Assembly (NCBI RefSeq): GCF_009600605.1
Contig: NZ_VWNA01000001.1
Coordinates: forward strand, 3,396,501 to 3,460,500
Direction of reading: 5' to 3'
Length of the DNA stretch: 64,000 nt
Source of the DNA: Segnochrobactrum spirostomi
GTDB taxonomy: Bacteria > Pseudomonadota > Alphaproteobacteria > Rhizobiales > Segnochrobactraceae
Position 1 is the stretch's first letter, and each line of letters opens with the position of its first letter. The notes under the pieces were generated by a model. The model searched no databases, was not told the DNA's origin, and saw nothing but the letters and a program-made list of their open reading frames with translations. Made by a program: the position numbers and the translations under genes. Below, in pieces: positions 53,714-62,912 of this stretch.

Positions 53714-54823
53714 ATGTTCGGCTTGGAGATGTTGGATGTCGGTATCGGCATGGCATTCTTGTTTGGATTTCTCAGTCTTTTCGCGACGGCGGCCAATGAG
53801 TTCATCGAAGTTATCGTGAAAAGCCGAGCCCGTGACCTGAGAGATGGTATTTCAGGGCTCATCACGGTGTCGTCCCTCCCCACTGAGGAGGACGTCCTGA
53901 AAAAATTCTACGATCACCCCGCAATATTCCCGTTGTTCAAGGGCGCTCTTGGCAGCGGATCGCGGAATCTCCCCTCTTATATACCCACCGAGAATTTTGT
54001 CCTCGCGGCTCTCAGCGCGATCGGCGGTGCCGAGACGGTCGGGCAACCAGCGATCCAGGCATTGAGGGCGAGCTTGGCCAAGAGCGCGAACGGCAGTCCC
54101 GTGGCAAGGCTATGCGCGGACATGATCGATGCGGGTGTCGACGACATCCATGCGATCGAGAAGAACATCGAGCGCCTCTACGACAGCACGATGGACCGTG
54201 TTTCGGGATGGTATGCGCGGCGGAGCAGAATGATCGCCGCGGCGGTTGGGCTTGCGGCCGCCATCGTGATGAATGTGGATGCCCTAAGCGTCGCGAACGG
54301 GCTCCTCAATGGCCCGGCGCTACGCGATATCGTCGTGTCTCAGGCCGCTGACTATGTGAAGACCGGCGGTTCGGATTGCGGGGGGACCGGTTCGGTGACC
54401 GGGGGACAGCCCAAAGCGACCATGGGCTGCATTCGCGACCAGCTCGAGGCGACGACCCTGCCAATCGGGTGGAATGACGCGAACACGCCGCGCACCATCC
54501 AGGAAGGCGCTCTCCGCTTGCTCGGATGGATCGCGACCGCCATCGCGATCAGCTTCGGAGCGCCTTTCTGGTTCGATCTCCTCAACAAGTTCGTCGACAT
54601 CCGCTCCACGCTCAAGCCGGCCGAGCATACGGCACCGAAGCTGGGTGACGGAGGGCCGGCGAACCCGGGAAGCGATCCCGCGGCTGCGGCGCCGCCCCGA
54701 TCTCCGGGCACCGGCCCGCAGGGGGATGCGGCCGCTGCCGCCGCCTTGGCGGTGCGTGACGGCGTGTTCGAGCCTCACGCGTGGGTCGGCGATCCCGATG
54801 GACCGCAAGGAGGTTTGCTATGA
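53714..54823 (+). CDS. Three-TM membrane protein of unknown function (cassette gene 1)
   Basis: A 369-aa inner-membrane protein. Helices are predicted at about 7-29 (GIGMAFLFGFLSLFATAANEF), 173-193 (MIAAAVGLAAAIVMNVDAL) and 267-288 (LLGWIATAIAISFGAPFWFDLL). The first helix is followed by KSRARDLRDGISGLI; a cytoplasmic domain (about 50-165) precedes helix 2 in a GWYARRSR-VAAAVGL boundary. A periplasmic/external domain with three cysteines and an LPIGW motif lies between helices 2 and 3. The C-terminal 75 residues are Pro/Ala-rich and end in an acidic GDPDGPQGGLL. GGGGAGGGGGC precedes ATG 53714. Similar proteins exist in other bacteria but lack a function (from memory). Its stop overlaps the M15 gene start. 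Confidence 0.75.
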   Translation: MFGLEMLDVGIGMAFLFGFLSLFATAANEFIEVIVKSRARDLRDGISGLITVSSLPTEEDVLKKFYDHPAIFPLFKGALGSGSRNLPSYIPTENFVLAALSAIGGAETVGQPAIQALRASLAKSANGSPVARLCADMIDAGVDDIHAIEKNIERLYDSTMDRVSGWYARRSRMIAAAVGLAAAIVMNVDALSVANGLLNGPALRDIVVSQAADYVKTGGSDCGGTGSVTGGQPKATMGCIRDQLEATTLPIGWNDANTPRTIQEGALRLLGWIATAIAISFGAPFWFDLLNKFVDIRSTLKPAEHTAPKLGDGGPANPGSDPAAAAPPRSPGTGPQGDAAAAAALAVRDGVFEPHAWVGDPDGPQGGLL

Positions 54824-55311
54824 GCGCGCGAGGGGGGGCGCCGAGCCCAAAAGTCTCCAAGGACCTCAGTCTCTTGGCACCGAAATTTGCGGTCGCCGTG
54901 CGAGAGGCCCTCGGGGCCACCAACGCGGCAGGCCTCGATGCCGTGGTTTACGAGGCGCACCGGAGCCAGGAACTCCAGGCCCTCTATTATGCGCGGGGGC
55001 GGACGATCATCCCGCCCGTGCACACCGTGACCAACGCACCGACCAACCTCCATAGCTGGCACGGCTACGGATTGGCCGTCGATATCGTGCACCGAACGAA
55101 ATTTTGGGAACCTCCGGGAGGCGAGGCGTGGTTTCGGCACGTGGCGGACATCTTCAAGCAGCACCGCTGCAAATGGGGCGGCGACTGGACTAAGCCGGAC
55201 ACGCCGCATTTCCAGTGGCATCTTTGCAAGCCAAGTCCGTCCGACGAGGCGAGACGCCTGATGCTCACGGGAGGGTTCGCGGCGGTATGGCAGGCCGTCG
55301 GGGCGGACTGA
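54820..55311 (+). CDS. M15-type (endolysin-like) peptidase (cassette gene 2)
   Basis: A 163-aa zinc peptidase resembling phage L-alanyl-D-glutamate or D-Ala-D-Ala endolysins (VanY/CwlK). Zinc-binding motif SWHGYGLAVD at 79-88 (His81, Asp88) and HFQWH at 130-134 (third ligand). EAHRSQELQALYYARGR near 45-61 aligns with the substrate loop. There is no signal peptide, as in endolysins that depend on another protein for export. ATG 54820 follows a perfect AAGGAGG and overlaps the preceding TGA by ATGA, so translation is coupled to the membrane protein. It may act with that protein on the cell wall, for instance in lysis, gene-transfer-type release, or defence; this is inference. Confidence 0.85.
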   Translation: MSARGGAPSPKVSKDLSLLAPKFAVAVREALGATNAAGLDAVVYEAHRSQELQALYYARGRTIIPPVHTVTNAPTNLHSWHGYGLAVDIVHRTKFWEPPGGEAWFRHVADIFKQHRCKWGGDWTKPDTPHFQWHLCKPSPSDEARRLMLTGGFAAVWQAVGAD

Positions 55312-55426
55312 CGAGACCCCATTCGCCGCCTGAAGGATGCTCTTCGACGACAGGGCGGCAAATTGGAAGGCCGTACCGAGGCAGGCAGCGGGACTCCGGC
55401 GGGCGTCCTTCCCGCCGGGGCGCGAT

Positions 55427-55834
55427 TCAGCCGGCGTCCCCGTCGCCGGTCGCGAGCGCGAAACCCTCGTCGAGCCAGCCGGTGATGCCGCCGGCCATGA
55501 TCTTGACCGGCCGCCCGAGCTCGGCGAGGCGAAGGGCGCCGCGGGCGGCGCCGTTGCAATGCGGGCCGGCGCAATAGGTCACGAACAGCGTTTCGGCCGG
55601 CCAGGCGGCGAGCTTCGAGGCGATGATCTTGCCGTGCGGCAGGTTGATCGCACCCGGCACGTGGCCCTTCGCGAACAGGGCCGGGCTGCGGACGTCGAGG
55701 AGGACGAAGTCCGGCCCCCGCGCGAGGGCGTCGTGGACGTCCCAGCAATCCGTCTCGAAGCGGAACTCGGCGGCGAAATGGGCGCGCGCCTCGTCGCTCG
55801 GCGCGGCGGGAACGGCGGTGACGGCGGAGGGCAT
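55427..55834 (-). CDS. Rhodanese-like domain protein
   Basis: A 135-aa single-domain rhodanese that could carry a persulfide. The active-site cysteine is Cys88 in TYCAGPHCNGA, a 6-7 residue loop with a second Cys93. FVLLDVRSPALFAKGHVPGAINLPH (43-67) is the CH2-type domain signature. ATG 55834 begins MPSAVTAVPA; it lies convergent with the M15 gene after a 115-bp gap and divergent from the AraC regulator, which is 92 bp away. The stem and start support cytoplasmic location. Physiological substrate unknown. Confidence 0.85.
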   Translation of the reverse strand: MPSAVTAVPAAPSDEARAHFAAEFRFETDCWDVHDALARGPDFVLLDVRSPALFAKGHVPGAINLPHGKIIASKLAAWPAETLFVTYCAGPHCNGAARGALRLAELGRPVKIMAGGITGWLDEGFALATGDGDAG

Positions 55835-55926
55835 CGAGGATCTCCAAGCTGGATCTGACGGCTTCCTTTGTGCGCTTTCCTTCGCCGGGCTTGCAATTGG
55901 CGCGAACGACAACGATCGTGAAGATC

Positions 55927-56943
55927 ATGCCAATCGCATCCGGCCGCCTCGTGTCTCACCCGCCCGTCTCCGGTCCTCCCGTCTCCGGCCCTCTCGTCGT
56001 CGCGCTCCTCTACGACGGGCTGTGCACGTTCGAATTCGGCATCGTCGCCGAGATCTTCGGCCTTGCGCGCCCGGAAATGGGGGAGGGCTGGTATCGCTTC
56101 GCGAGCGCGCCGGTCGACGACGGGCCGATGCGGGCCCACGGCGGCCTCGTCGTGCAGGCGACGGCGGACGCGGCGATCCTGGACGAGGCCGACCTGATCG
56201 TGGTGCCGGGCTGGCGTGGCATCGACGCACCGGTGCCGGGCGCGCTCGTCGAGCGCCTCAAAGCGGCCCACGCCCGCGGCGCCCGTCTCGCCTCGATCTG
56301 TTCGGGCGTCTTCGTTCTTGCCGCCACGGGGCTTCTCGACGGCGCGACGGCGACGACCCACTGGCGCTATGCGGACGCTCTGCGGCAGCGTCATCCGGTG
56401 ATCGAGGTCGACGCGGCGGCGCTCTACCGAAGGCATGGCCGGATCTTCACGTCGGCCGGCAGCGCCGCGGGCATCGACCTCATGATCGAGATCGTCCGCC
56501 AGGATTTCGGGGCCGCCGCCGCCAACAGCGTGGCGCGGCGGCTCGTCATGCCGGCGCATCGGTCCGGCGGTCAGGCGCAGTTCCTGGAGCGGCCGGTGCG
56601 GCAGCGCGACAAGGCCGAGATCGCGCCTCTGCTCGACGTCGTCCGCGCCGACCTCGCGGCAGACTGGACGCTGCCGCGCATGGCGGCGGCCTGCCGCATG
56701 AGCGTGCGCACCTTCGCGCGCCGCTTCGCCGAGGCGACCGGCAGTTCTCCGGGGGAGTGGCTGGCGGCGGAGCGTATCGAGGCCGCCAAGACGCTGCTGC
56801 GGGAGGGCGGGCTCGCGATGGACGAGATCGCCGCCGCGGCCGGCCTCGGCTCGGCCGACGGCCTGCGGCACCATTTCCGCCGCCGCATCGGCCTCAGCCC
56901 CACCGAATACCGCGCCCGCTTTCTGCGCGAACGGGCGGCGTGA
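55927..56943 (+). CDS. GlxA-family (DJ-1/PfpI + AraC) transcriptional regulator
   Basis: A 338-aa regulator with an N-terminal DJ-1/PfpI-like domain (about 20-200, with a conserved ASICSGVFVLA nucleophile elbow) and a C-terminal AraC-type double helix-turn-helix (about 235-338; CRMSVRTFARRFAEATGSSPGEWLAAERIEAAKTLL and GLGSADGLRHHFRRRIGLSPTEYR). GlxA/FtrA-type proteins respond to amines, carnitine or reactive species. A proline-rich stretch after the start (PPVSGPPVSGPLV) is encoded by a short tandem repeat. ATG 55927 is chosen; the divergent rhodanese gene may be a target. Exact ligand unknown. Confidence 0.85.
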   Translation: MPIASGRLVSHPPVSGPPVSGPLVVALLYDGLCTFEFGIVAEIFGLARPEMGEGWYRFASAPVDDGPMRAHGGLVVQATADAAILDEADLIVVPGWRGIDAPVPGALVERLKAAHARGARLASICSGVFVLAATGLLDGATATTHWRYADALRQRHPVIEVDAAALYRRHGRIFTSAGSAAGIDLMIEIVRQDFGAAAANSVARRLVMPAHRSGGQAQFLERPVRQRDKAEIAPLLDVVRADLAADWTLPRMAAACRMSVRTFARRFAEATGSSPGEWLAAERIEAAKTLLREGGLAMDEIAAAAGLGSADGLRHHFRRRIGLSPTEYRARFLRERAA

Positions 56944-57086
56944 GGGGGGCAGGCCGCGCGGAGGGAGCGGGCGGGGCGTAGGGGATTTTGAGAGGGCGCC
57001 GGACGCAAGGGTGGTGATAGGGCCGCCGGACGTGGAGTGGTGACAGGGCCGCGGCCGGAATCTTGTTCGTTGCGAGACGCGTGCCG

Positions 57087-57140
57087 AACCCCTCTCCTGC
57101 CAGGGGGAGGGGTGGCGCGCAGCGCCGGGGTGGGGTCCGG
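57087..57140. repeat. Intergenic palindromic repeat, copy C
   Basis: Near-identical (about two mismatches) to the copy at 12187-12240: CCCCTCTCCTGCCAGGGGGA then GGTGGCGCGCAGCGCCGGGG and TGGGGTCCGG. It faces copy D in inverted orientation; order of the two elements is reversed relative to the 12-kb pair. Confidence 0.75.
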
Positions 57141-57204
57141 CTGGGCGAGACTTGCGTGAAAATGCAACAACGGGTCGTTCCCGCCGCGACGGCGCCTGGC
57201 GGCG

Positions 57205-57261
57205 CCGGACCCCACCCTGACCGGCTGCGCCGGTCTGTCCCTCCCCTGGCAGGGGAGGGAC
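57205..57261. repeat. Intergenic palindromic repeat, copy D
   Basis: CCGGACCCCACCCTGACC, then CGGTCTGTCCCTCCCCTGGC and AGGGGAGGGAC; related to copy A at 12011-12065. With copy C it could form a long RNA stem in the 440-bp gap ahead of RNase D. No gene is visible in the remainder of the gap. Confidence 0.75.
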
Positions 57262-57383
57262 TTTGGGCGGTGTGGGTGGGGATAGGCCGTGATTGCGGGC
57301 AGTTGCAGTCAGAAAAGTGCCGCTGATTGTTCAGCCGAGCCCTGGCGTGCTCCGCCCGAGCCCTCGCTTGCTCCTCCCCCGGC

Positions 57384-58691
57384 TCACTCCGCCGATTCGG
57401 CCTCGGCGATCGCCTCGACGTCCACCGCGGTGTCCTCGCTCGCCGCCCCGTTGGGGCGGCCGCCGCGACGGCGGCGGCGGGATTTCGCGCGCGGCGCCGG
57501 GGCGGCGACGGCGATGGTCTCGTCGAGCGGCAGGATGACGACCTTGCGGCCGTCGAAGCCGAGCGCGAGGCGGCCCGAGCGCAGAGCGAGAGCGGCATCG
57601 CCGAACATTTCGCGCCGCCAGCCTTCGAGCGCACCGACATCGGCATCCTCGCCCTCGGCGGCGATCGCCTCGAGTTCGTCGACGCTCGCGATCACCTTGG
57701 CGGCGACGCCGTGCTTCTCGGCGACGAGGCGCAGAAGCACCTTGAGCAGTTCCGTCGCGGCGCTCGCGCCGTCGGGCACCGGCCGAGCCGCGGGCAGCAC
57801 CGGCATTTCGGACGCCGGTCGCGCCAACGCGCGCTTCACCGCGGCGATGATCTCGGTGCCGGTGCGCGAGCGCTCCATACCGCGCGGCAGGGCCCGCAGG
57901 GTGCCGAGCGTCGCGACGTCCTGGGGCTGGCGGGCGGCGATCTCGTAGATCGCGTCGTCCTTGAGGATGCGGCCGCGCGGCACGTCCCGGCTCTGCGCCT
58001 CGCGCTCGCGCCAGGCGGCGACCTCCTGGAGCACGGCGAGTTCCGACGCCTTCTTGACCCGGAGCTTGAGCCGCTGCCAGGCATCCTCGGGCGCCACCCG
58101 ATAGGTCGACGGCGAGGTCAGCACGGCGAGCTCTTCCGAGACCCAGCCGGTACGGCCCTGATCTTCGAGGATGCGCTGGAGGTGCAGGTAGACGTCGCGC
58201 AGATGCGTCACGTCGGCGACGGCATATTCGAGCTGCACGGGGCTGAGCGGGCGCTGCGACCAATCGGTGAAGCGCATCGTCTTGTCGATGCGAGCGCCCG
58301 TCACCTTGGCGACCAACTGGTCGTAGGAGATCGAATCGCCGAAGCCGCAGACCATCGCGGCGATCTGGGTGTCGAATAGCGGGACCGGGATCACGTCGCC
58401 GAGATGGTGGAAGATCTCGACGTCCTGCCGCGCCGCGTGGAACACCTTCACGACCCGCGTATCGGTCATCAGGGCCATGATGGGCGCGAGGTCGAGATCC
58501 GGCGCGAGCGCGTCGACGAGAACCGCCTCGTCCGGGCTCGCGATCTGCACGACGCAGAGCTTCGGCCAGAAGGTCGTCTCGCGTAGGAACTCGGTGTCGA
58601 CGGTGACGAACGGATGCGCCGCGAGCCGCTTGCAGGCATCGGCGAGGTCGACCGTCGTGGTGATGATAGGGGGCGTGGAGGAAGAGGTCAT
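57384..58691 (-). CDS. rnd: Ribonuclease D
   Basis: 3'-5' exoribonuclease trimming tRNA precursors and other RNAs. The 435-aa protein has the DEDD exonuclease motifs: Asp32 and Glu34 in [24 protein letters not shown] with its Asp, and [18 protein letters not shown] with the third acid and Tyr. A HRDC-like domain follows at about 210-290. Beyond about residue 370 there is a basic tail with a RRRRRGGRP block and an acidic end, an extension compared with E. coli RNase D, which may help RNA binding. Length and motifs otherwise normal. Confidence 0.94.
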   Translation of the reverse strand: MTSSSTPPIITTTVDLADACKRLAAHPFVTVDTEFLRETTFWPKLCVVQIASPDEAVLVDALAPDLDLAPIMALMTDTRVVKVFHAARQDVEIFHHLGDVIPVPLFDTQIAAMVCGFGDSISYDQLVAKVTGARIDKTMRFTDWSQRPLSPVQLEYAVADVTHLRDVYLHLQRILEDQGRTGWVSEELAVLTSPSTYRVAPEDAWQRLKLRVKKASELAVLQEVAAWREREAQSRDVPRGRILKDDAIYEIAARQPQDVATLGTLRALPRGMERSRTGTEIIAAVKRALARPASEMPVLPAARPVPDGASAATELLKVLLRLVAEKHGVAAKVIASVDELEAIAAEGEDADVGALEGWRREMFGDAALALRSGRLALGFDGRKVVILPLDETIAVAAPAPRAKSRRRRRGGRPNGAASEDTAVDVEAIAEAESAE

Positions 58692-58773
58692 GACGCTTCC
58701 TCCTATAGCCGACGCCCCGGCCTTTGTCGCCGTCTCCGGCGCAAAAGGCGCGCCGTCGCGGCGGGGCGCCGGA

Positions 58774-59271
58774 TCAGCGCGGCAGCAGGCTCGCGACGAG
58801 CTCGAAGGCGGCGGCGATCGTGGCGGTGCGCACGCCGGCGCGGCCGATGTCGCCGAAGCGCCGCTCGATGTGCACGGGATCGTGGCCGCGACGCCCCGCG
58901 GCGAGATGAACGAGGCCGACCGGCTTCTCCGCGCTGCCGCCGCCCGGCCCGGCGATGCCGGTGACGGCGACGGCGAGATCGACCGGGCTCATGGCGAACA
59001 CGCCCTCGACCATGGCGAGCGCGACCTCGCGGGAGACCGCGCCGCGGCTCTCGATCAGGTCGGCGTCGACGCCGAGCATCTCGGTCTTGGCGGCGTTCGA
59101 ATAGGTGACGAAGCCGCGATCGACGACCGCCGAGGACCCGGCGATTTCGGTCAGGGTGCCGGCGATGAGGCCGCCGGTGCACGATTCGGCCGTCGCGATC
59201 GTCAGCCCCGCCGCGCGGGCGCGGGCGAGGAGGTCGGCGGCGGCGGCTTCGAGGGCTTGGCGGTCGCTCAT
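58774..59271 (-). CDS. Nicotinamide-nucleotide amidase, CinA C-terminal (PncC) domain protein
   Basis: A 165-aa single-domain CinA-C family protein, deamidating NMN to NaMN. Visible family segments: [19 protein letters not shown] (about 24-42), [41 protein letters not shown] and the C-terminal [16 protein letters not shown]. The COG1058 domain of full-length CinA is absent, as in many alphaproteobacteria. Its ATG (59271) overlaps the ispDF stop (ATGA), so translation is coupled. Normal length for the stand-alone form. Confidence 0.88.
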   Translation of the reverse strand: MSDRQALEAAAADLLARARAAGLTIATAESCTGGLIAGTLTEIAGSSAVVDRGFVTYSNAAKTEMLGVDADLIESRGAVSREVALAMVEGVFAMSPVDLAVAVTGIAGPGGGSAEKPVGLVHLAAGRRGHDPVHIERRFGDIGRAGVRTATIAAAFELVASLLPR

Positions 59272-60521
59272 AGGGTGGCTCCCGGCTGATGGCCGGTCCA
59301 CGGCAGGCGGACGACGGCGCTCGCCATCGCGACGATGCCCTCGCGCCGCCCGGTGAAGCCGAGCCCCTCGCTGGTCGTCGCCTTGACGCCGATGCGGTCG
59401 ATGACCATGCCGCAGATCTCGGCGATCCGCGCCCGCATCGCTTCGCGGTGGGGGCCGATCTTCGGCCGCTCGCAGACGATGGTGAGATCGATGTTGCCGA
59501 CGATGCCGCCGCGGGCGGTCACCCGAGCCACGGCGTCGGCGAGGAACACGGCGGAATCGGCGCCGCGCCAGCGCTCCTCGGAGGGCGGGAAGTGCTGGCC
59601 GATGTCACCGTCGCCGATGGCGCCGAGGATGGCGTCGGTGATGGCGTGCAGCGCGACGTCGGCATCCGAATGGCCGACGAGGCCGGCATCGTGGTCGATC
59701 CGGACCCCGCCGAGCACGACGGAATCGCCGGGGCCGAAGCGGTGCACGTCGAAGCCGTTGCCGATGCGCACGTCGGCGAGGGCGGCGAGGTGGGCGGCGG
59801 CGAGCTTGTGGTCGGCGCGATCGAGATCGGCGGCGGTGGTGATCTTCACGTTCTCCGCGTCTCCCGGAACGACCGCGACCCTGAGGCCCGCCCATTCGGC
59901 GACCGCGGCATCGTCGGTGAGGTCGAAACGCCGGCTCGCATGGGCGCGGCGGTGGGCGGTGAGGATGGGCTCGAAGCGGAAACCCTGCGGCGTCTGCGCG
60001 GCCCACAGGCCGGCGCGGGGCACGGTTTCGACGATGCGCTCGACGGCATCGACCCGCTTCATGGTATCGGCGACGGGCAGGGCGGCGATCGCCCCGTCGT
60101 GGTTCGACAGGCTGTCGATCACCCGCTCGATCACCTCGGGTGGGCAGAACGGGCGCACGCCGTCGTGGATCAGCACCATGTCCGGGGGATCGTCGGCGAG
60201 GCGCTCGAGCCCTGCGAGCACCGAAAGCTGGCGCGTCGCGCCGCCCGTCACCGGCTCGTCGAGGCCCGCAATGCCGTGGCTCGCCGCGTGGTAGCTCTCC
60301 ATGTCGTCGGGATGGATGACGACGATGGTGCGGCTGATGCGGGGGTGGGCAGACAGCGTCGCGAGCGTCTCGGCGAGCACCGGGCGGCCGCCGATCGGAA
60401 CATATTGTTTCGGCATCGCAACAGCATGGCGCGCGGCCCGCGTGCCCCGTCCGGCGGCGACGACGAGCAGCGCCGTGCGCGGCGACGGCCGATCTGCGGA
60501 AGATGCTGGGATGCCGGACAT
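59268..60521 (-). CDS. ispDF: Bifunctional IspD/IspF
   Basis: Fusion of 2-C-methyl-D-erythritol 4-phosphate cytidylyltransferase (IspD, about 1-240) and 2-C-methyl-D-erythritol 2,4-cyclodiphosphate synthase (IspF, about 250-410), two non-adjacent steps of the MEP pathway that flank IspE, also in this window. IspD signatures: LLVVAAGRGTRA at 18-29, AVAMPKQYVPIGG, VLIHDGVRPF, TLTDDAAVAEWAG-type. IspF: RIGNGFDVHRF with metal ligands, GHSDADVALHAITDAILGAIGDGDIGQHFPP, and TSEGLGFTGRREGI. Fused ispDF is typical of alpha- and epsilon-proteobacteria. Minus strand, coupled to cinA-C. Confidence 0.95.
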   Translation of the reverse strand: MSGIPASSADRPSPRTALLVVAAGRGTRAARHAVAMPKQYVPIGGRPVLAETLATLSAHPRISRTIVVIHPDDMESYHAASHGIAGLDEPVTGGATRQLSVLAGLERLADDPPDMVLIHDGVRPFCPPEVIERVIDSLSNHDGAIAALPVADTMKRVDAVERIVETVPRAGLWAAQTPQGFRFEPILTAHRRAHASRRFDLTDDAAVAEWAGLRVAVVPGDAENVKITTAADLDRADHKLAAAHLAALADVRIGNGFDVHRFGPGDSVVLGGVRIDHDAGLVGHSDADVALHAITDAILGAIGDGDIGQHFPPSEERWRGADSAVFLADAVARVTARGGIVGNIDLTIVCERPKIGPHREAMRARIAEICGMVIDRIGVKATTSEGLGFTGRREGIVAMASAVVRLPWTGHQPGATL

Positions 60522-60611
60522 CGGCGGGCGCGATCCTTTTCTTCAGCCGCCCCCTTTACGGCTGCGGGGGCCCGCCCACAAGTGTTGCAACGCACAGCCT
60601 ACGAATGGGGC

Positions 60612-60639
60612 TTGCGAGACTAGGCAGCTTGTCTAGAAT
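60612..60639 (+). promoter_or_regulatory. Putative promoter of dusB-ntrB-ntrC, near-leaderless
   Basis: TTGCGA (60612-60617), 16-bp spacer, TAGAAT (60634-60639). Transcription would start within about 0-4 nt of ATG 60648, giving a very short leader; no ribosome-binding site is visible just before the ATG. Confidence 0.4.
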
Positions 60640-60647
60640 ATGGGCAA

Positions 60648-61733
60648 ATGACGTTTATGCCTACTTCCTGCGCATCGACTGATGGCGCTTTCGGCGAGGA
60701 CCGCGTGGGATCCCATGTTCCGTTTCCGCTCCCGGCCGAACCGTTGAGGGTCGGTCCCCTCACGCTCGGCAGCCGCGTCCTGCTCGCCCCGATGGCCGGG
60801 ATCACCGATCTGCCGTTCCGTCGGATCGCCGCGCGCTACGGGGCGGGGCTCGTCGTGTCGGAAATGGTCGCCGGCGGGGCCCTCGCCGAGGGCGAGACCG
60901 AATTCGTGGTACGCGCTCAAGGTGGCGGTGTCGAGCCCCATGCCGTGCAGCTTGCGGGCTGCGAGGCCGCCCCGATGGCCGAGGCGGCGCGCATCGCCGC
61001 CGGGGCGGGGGCACAGATCATCGACATCAACATGGGCTGCCCGGCGAAGCGCGTGGTCAACGGCTGGTCCGGCTCCGCCCTGATGCGCGAGCCCGACCAT
61101 GCCCTGGCCCTCATCGAGGCCGTCGTCGGCGCCGTCGACGTGCCGGTCACGGTGAAGATGCGGCTCGGCTGGGACGCGACGTCGCTCAATGCCCCCGACC
61201 TCGCCCGCCGGGCCGAGGCGGCCGGCGTCGCGATGGTCACGGTGCACGGCCGCACCCGAGCGCAGTTCTACAAGGGAAGCGCCGATTGGGCCGCGATCCG
61301 CGCGGTCAAGGCGGCGGTCTCGATCCCGGTCGTGGCGAATGGCGACCTGACCGCCTACCGCGACGCCCCGGCGATGCTCGAAGCCTCCGGCGCCGATGCG
61401 GTGATGATCGGGCGCGGGGCCTGCGGACGACCGTGGTTTCCGGGCGCCGTGGCGCGCTTTCTCGCGACCGGCGAGCGCTGGAACGGCCCGGACGCGGCAA
61501 CGCGCCTCGCCGACCTGATCGAGCAATACGAGGCGATGCTGTCGCTCCACGGCACCGCAGTCGGCGGGCGGATGGCGCGCAAGCACCTCGGCTGGGCGAT
61601 GGACGATTGCCCCTCGACCGAGCCGCCGAGCCTGCGCACCGCGATCGTCACCGCGGACGACCCGGACGCCGTGATCGCCAACCTGACGCGTTGGTTCGCC
61701 GCGCCTGCGACCGAATCGAGGATCGCCGCATGA
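60648..61733 (+). CDS. dusB: tRNA-dihydrouridine synthase DusB (NifR3)
   Basis: FMN enzyme reducing uridine in the tRNA D-loop. The 361-aa protein has the TIM-barrel motifs: [16 protein letters not shown] (about 45-60), [20 protein letters not shown] with the catalytic Cys, [27 protein letters not shown] and [14 protein letters not shown]. In alphaproteobacteria this gene (nifR3) heads the ntrBC operon; here its stop overlaps ntrB by ATGA. The start codon choice is uncertain, with a second ATG four codons downstream. Confidence 0.93.
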   Translation: MTFMPTSCASTDGAFGEDRVGSHVPFPLPAEPLRVGPLTLGSRVLLAPMAGITDLPFRRIAARYGAGLVVSEMVAGGALAEGETEFVVRAQGGGVEPHAVQLAGCEAAPMAEAARIAAGAGAQIIDINMGCPAKRVVNGWSGSALMREPDHALALIEAVVGAVDVPVTVKMRLGWDATSLNAPDLARRAEAAGVAMVTVHGRTRAQFYKGSADWAAIRAVKAAVSIPVVANGDLTAYRDAPAMLEASGADAVMIGRGACGRPWFPGAVARFLATGERWNGPDAATRLADLIEQYEAMLSLHGTAVGGRMARKHLGWAMDDCPSTEPPSLRTAIVTADDPDAVIANLTRWFAAPATESRIAA

Positions 61734-62902
61734 GCCTGAAGTTGCGTCTCCCGACCCGCTCCGCGTCGAAGCCGGTGCCCGATCTCGGCATGGCGCTGAT
61801 CGACGCCCTGCCGCATCCCGTCCTGCTCGTCGGCCCCGACGATATGATCGTCGAGGCGAACGATGCGGCCGAGGAATTCTTCCAGGCGAGCGCTCCGGTG
61901 CTCTCCCGGCACAAGCTCGCCGACGTGGTGCCGTTCTCGAGCCCGCTCGTCGTGCTGATCGAGCAGGTGCGCGAGCGGGATTCCGCGGTCGCCGAGTACA
62001 AGGTCGATCTCGGCTCGCCGCGCATCGGCGCCGAGCGCATCGTCGATCTCTACGCCTCGCCGCTGCCCGAGCGGCCGGGGTCGGTCGTGGTGATGCTCCA
62101 GGAGCGCACCATGGCCGACAAGATCGACCGGCAACTGACGTCCCGCGGCGCCGCGCGCACGGTGACCGGCCTCGCCGCCATGCTGGCCCACGAGATCCGC
62201 AATCCGCTCTCGGGCATCCGCGGCGCGGCGCAGCTTCTCGAAACCACGGTGAACGAGGACGACCGGGCCCTGACCCGCCTCATCACCGACGAGACCGACC
62301 GCATCAAGAAGCTGGTCGATCGCATGGAGGTCTTCTCCGACGAGCGCCCCATCGAGCGCGAGCCGGTCAACATCCACGTCGTGCTCGACCACGTGAAGCG
62401 GCTCGCCTTGAGCGGCTTCGCCCGTTCGATCCGCATCTCGGAGGATTACGACCCCTCGCTGCCGCCGGTGTTCGCCAACCGCGACCAACTGATCCAGGTC
62501 TTCCTCAACCTCGTGAAGAACGCGACCGAGGCGATCGGCTCGGACCCGGACGGCGAGATCGTGCTCTCCACCGCCTTCCGCCCGGGCATCCGCCTCTCGG
62601 TGCCGGGCACCGCCGAGCGCGTCAGCCTGCCGCTCGAATTCTGCGTGCGCGACAACGGGCCGGGCGTGCCGTCCGACCTGATGCCGCATCTGTTCGACCC
62701 GTTCGTGACGACGAAGCCGAACGGCACCGGCCTCGGCCTCGCCTTGGTCGCCAAGATCGTCGGCGACCACGGCGGCGTCATCGAATGCGAATCCCAGCCG
62801 CGCCGCACCCAGTTCCGCATCCTCATGCCGGCGGCCGTGGCCGCCCGCGAGAGGCCGAACGCCCCGTCCGCGCGTCCCGCGCCGCGACCTTCAGAGCCGT
62901 GA
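61730..62902 (+). CDS. ntrB: Nitrogen regulation sensor histidine kinase NtrB
   Basis: Two-component histidine kinase that phosphorylates NtrC under nitrogen limitation and acts as phosphatase with PII when nitrogen is ample. The 390-aa protein has an N-terminal PAS domain (about 20-125), the phosphoacceptor His154 in [21 protein letters not shown], the N box LVKNATEAI and ATP-lid boxes [29 protein letters not shown]. No membrane segment is present, as expected. Start overlaps the dusB stop; ntrC follows at 11 bp. Confidence 0.95.
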   Translation: MSLKLRLPTRSASKPVPDLGMALIDALPHPVLLVGPDDMIVEANDAAEEFFQASAPVLSRHKLADVVPFSSPLVVLIEQVRERDSAVAEYKVDLGSPRIGAERIVDLYASPLPERPGSVVVMLQERTMADKIDRQLTSRGAARTVTGLAAMLAHEIRNPLSGIRGAAQLLETTVNEDDRALTRLITDETDRIKKLVDRMEVFSDERPIEREPVNIHVVLDHVKRLALSGFARSIRISEDYDPSLPPVFANRDQLIQVFLNLVKNATEAIGSDPDGEIVLSTAFRPGIRLSVPGTAERVSLPLEFCVRDNGPGVPSDLMPHLFDPFVTTKPNGTGLGLALVAKIVGDHGGVIECESQPRRTQFRILMPAAVAARERPNAPSARPAPRPSEP

Positions 62903-62912
62903 GCACCCGAGC

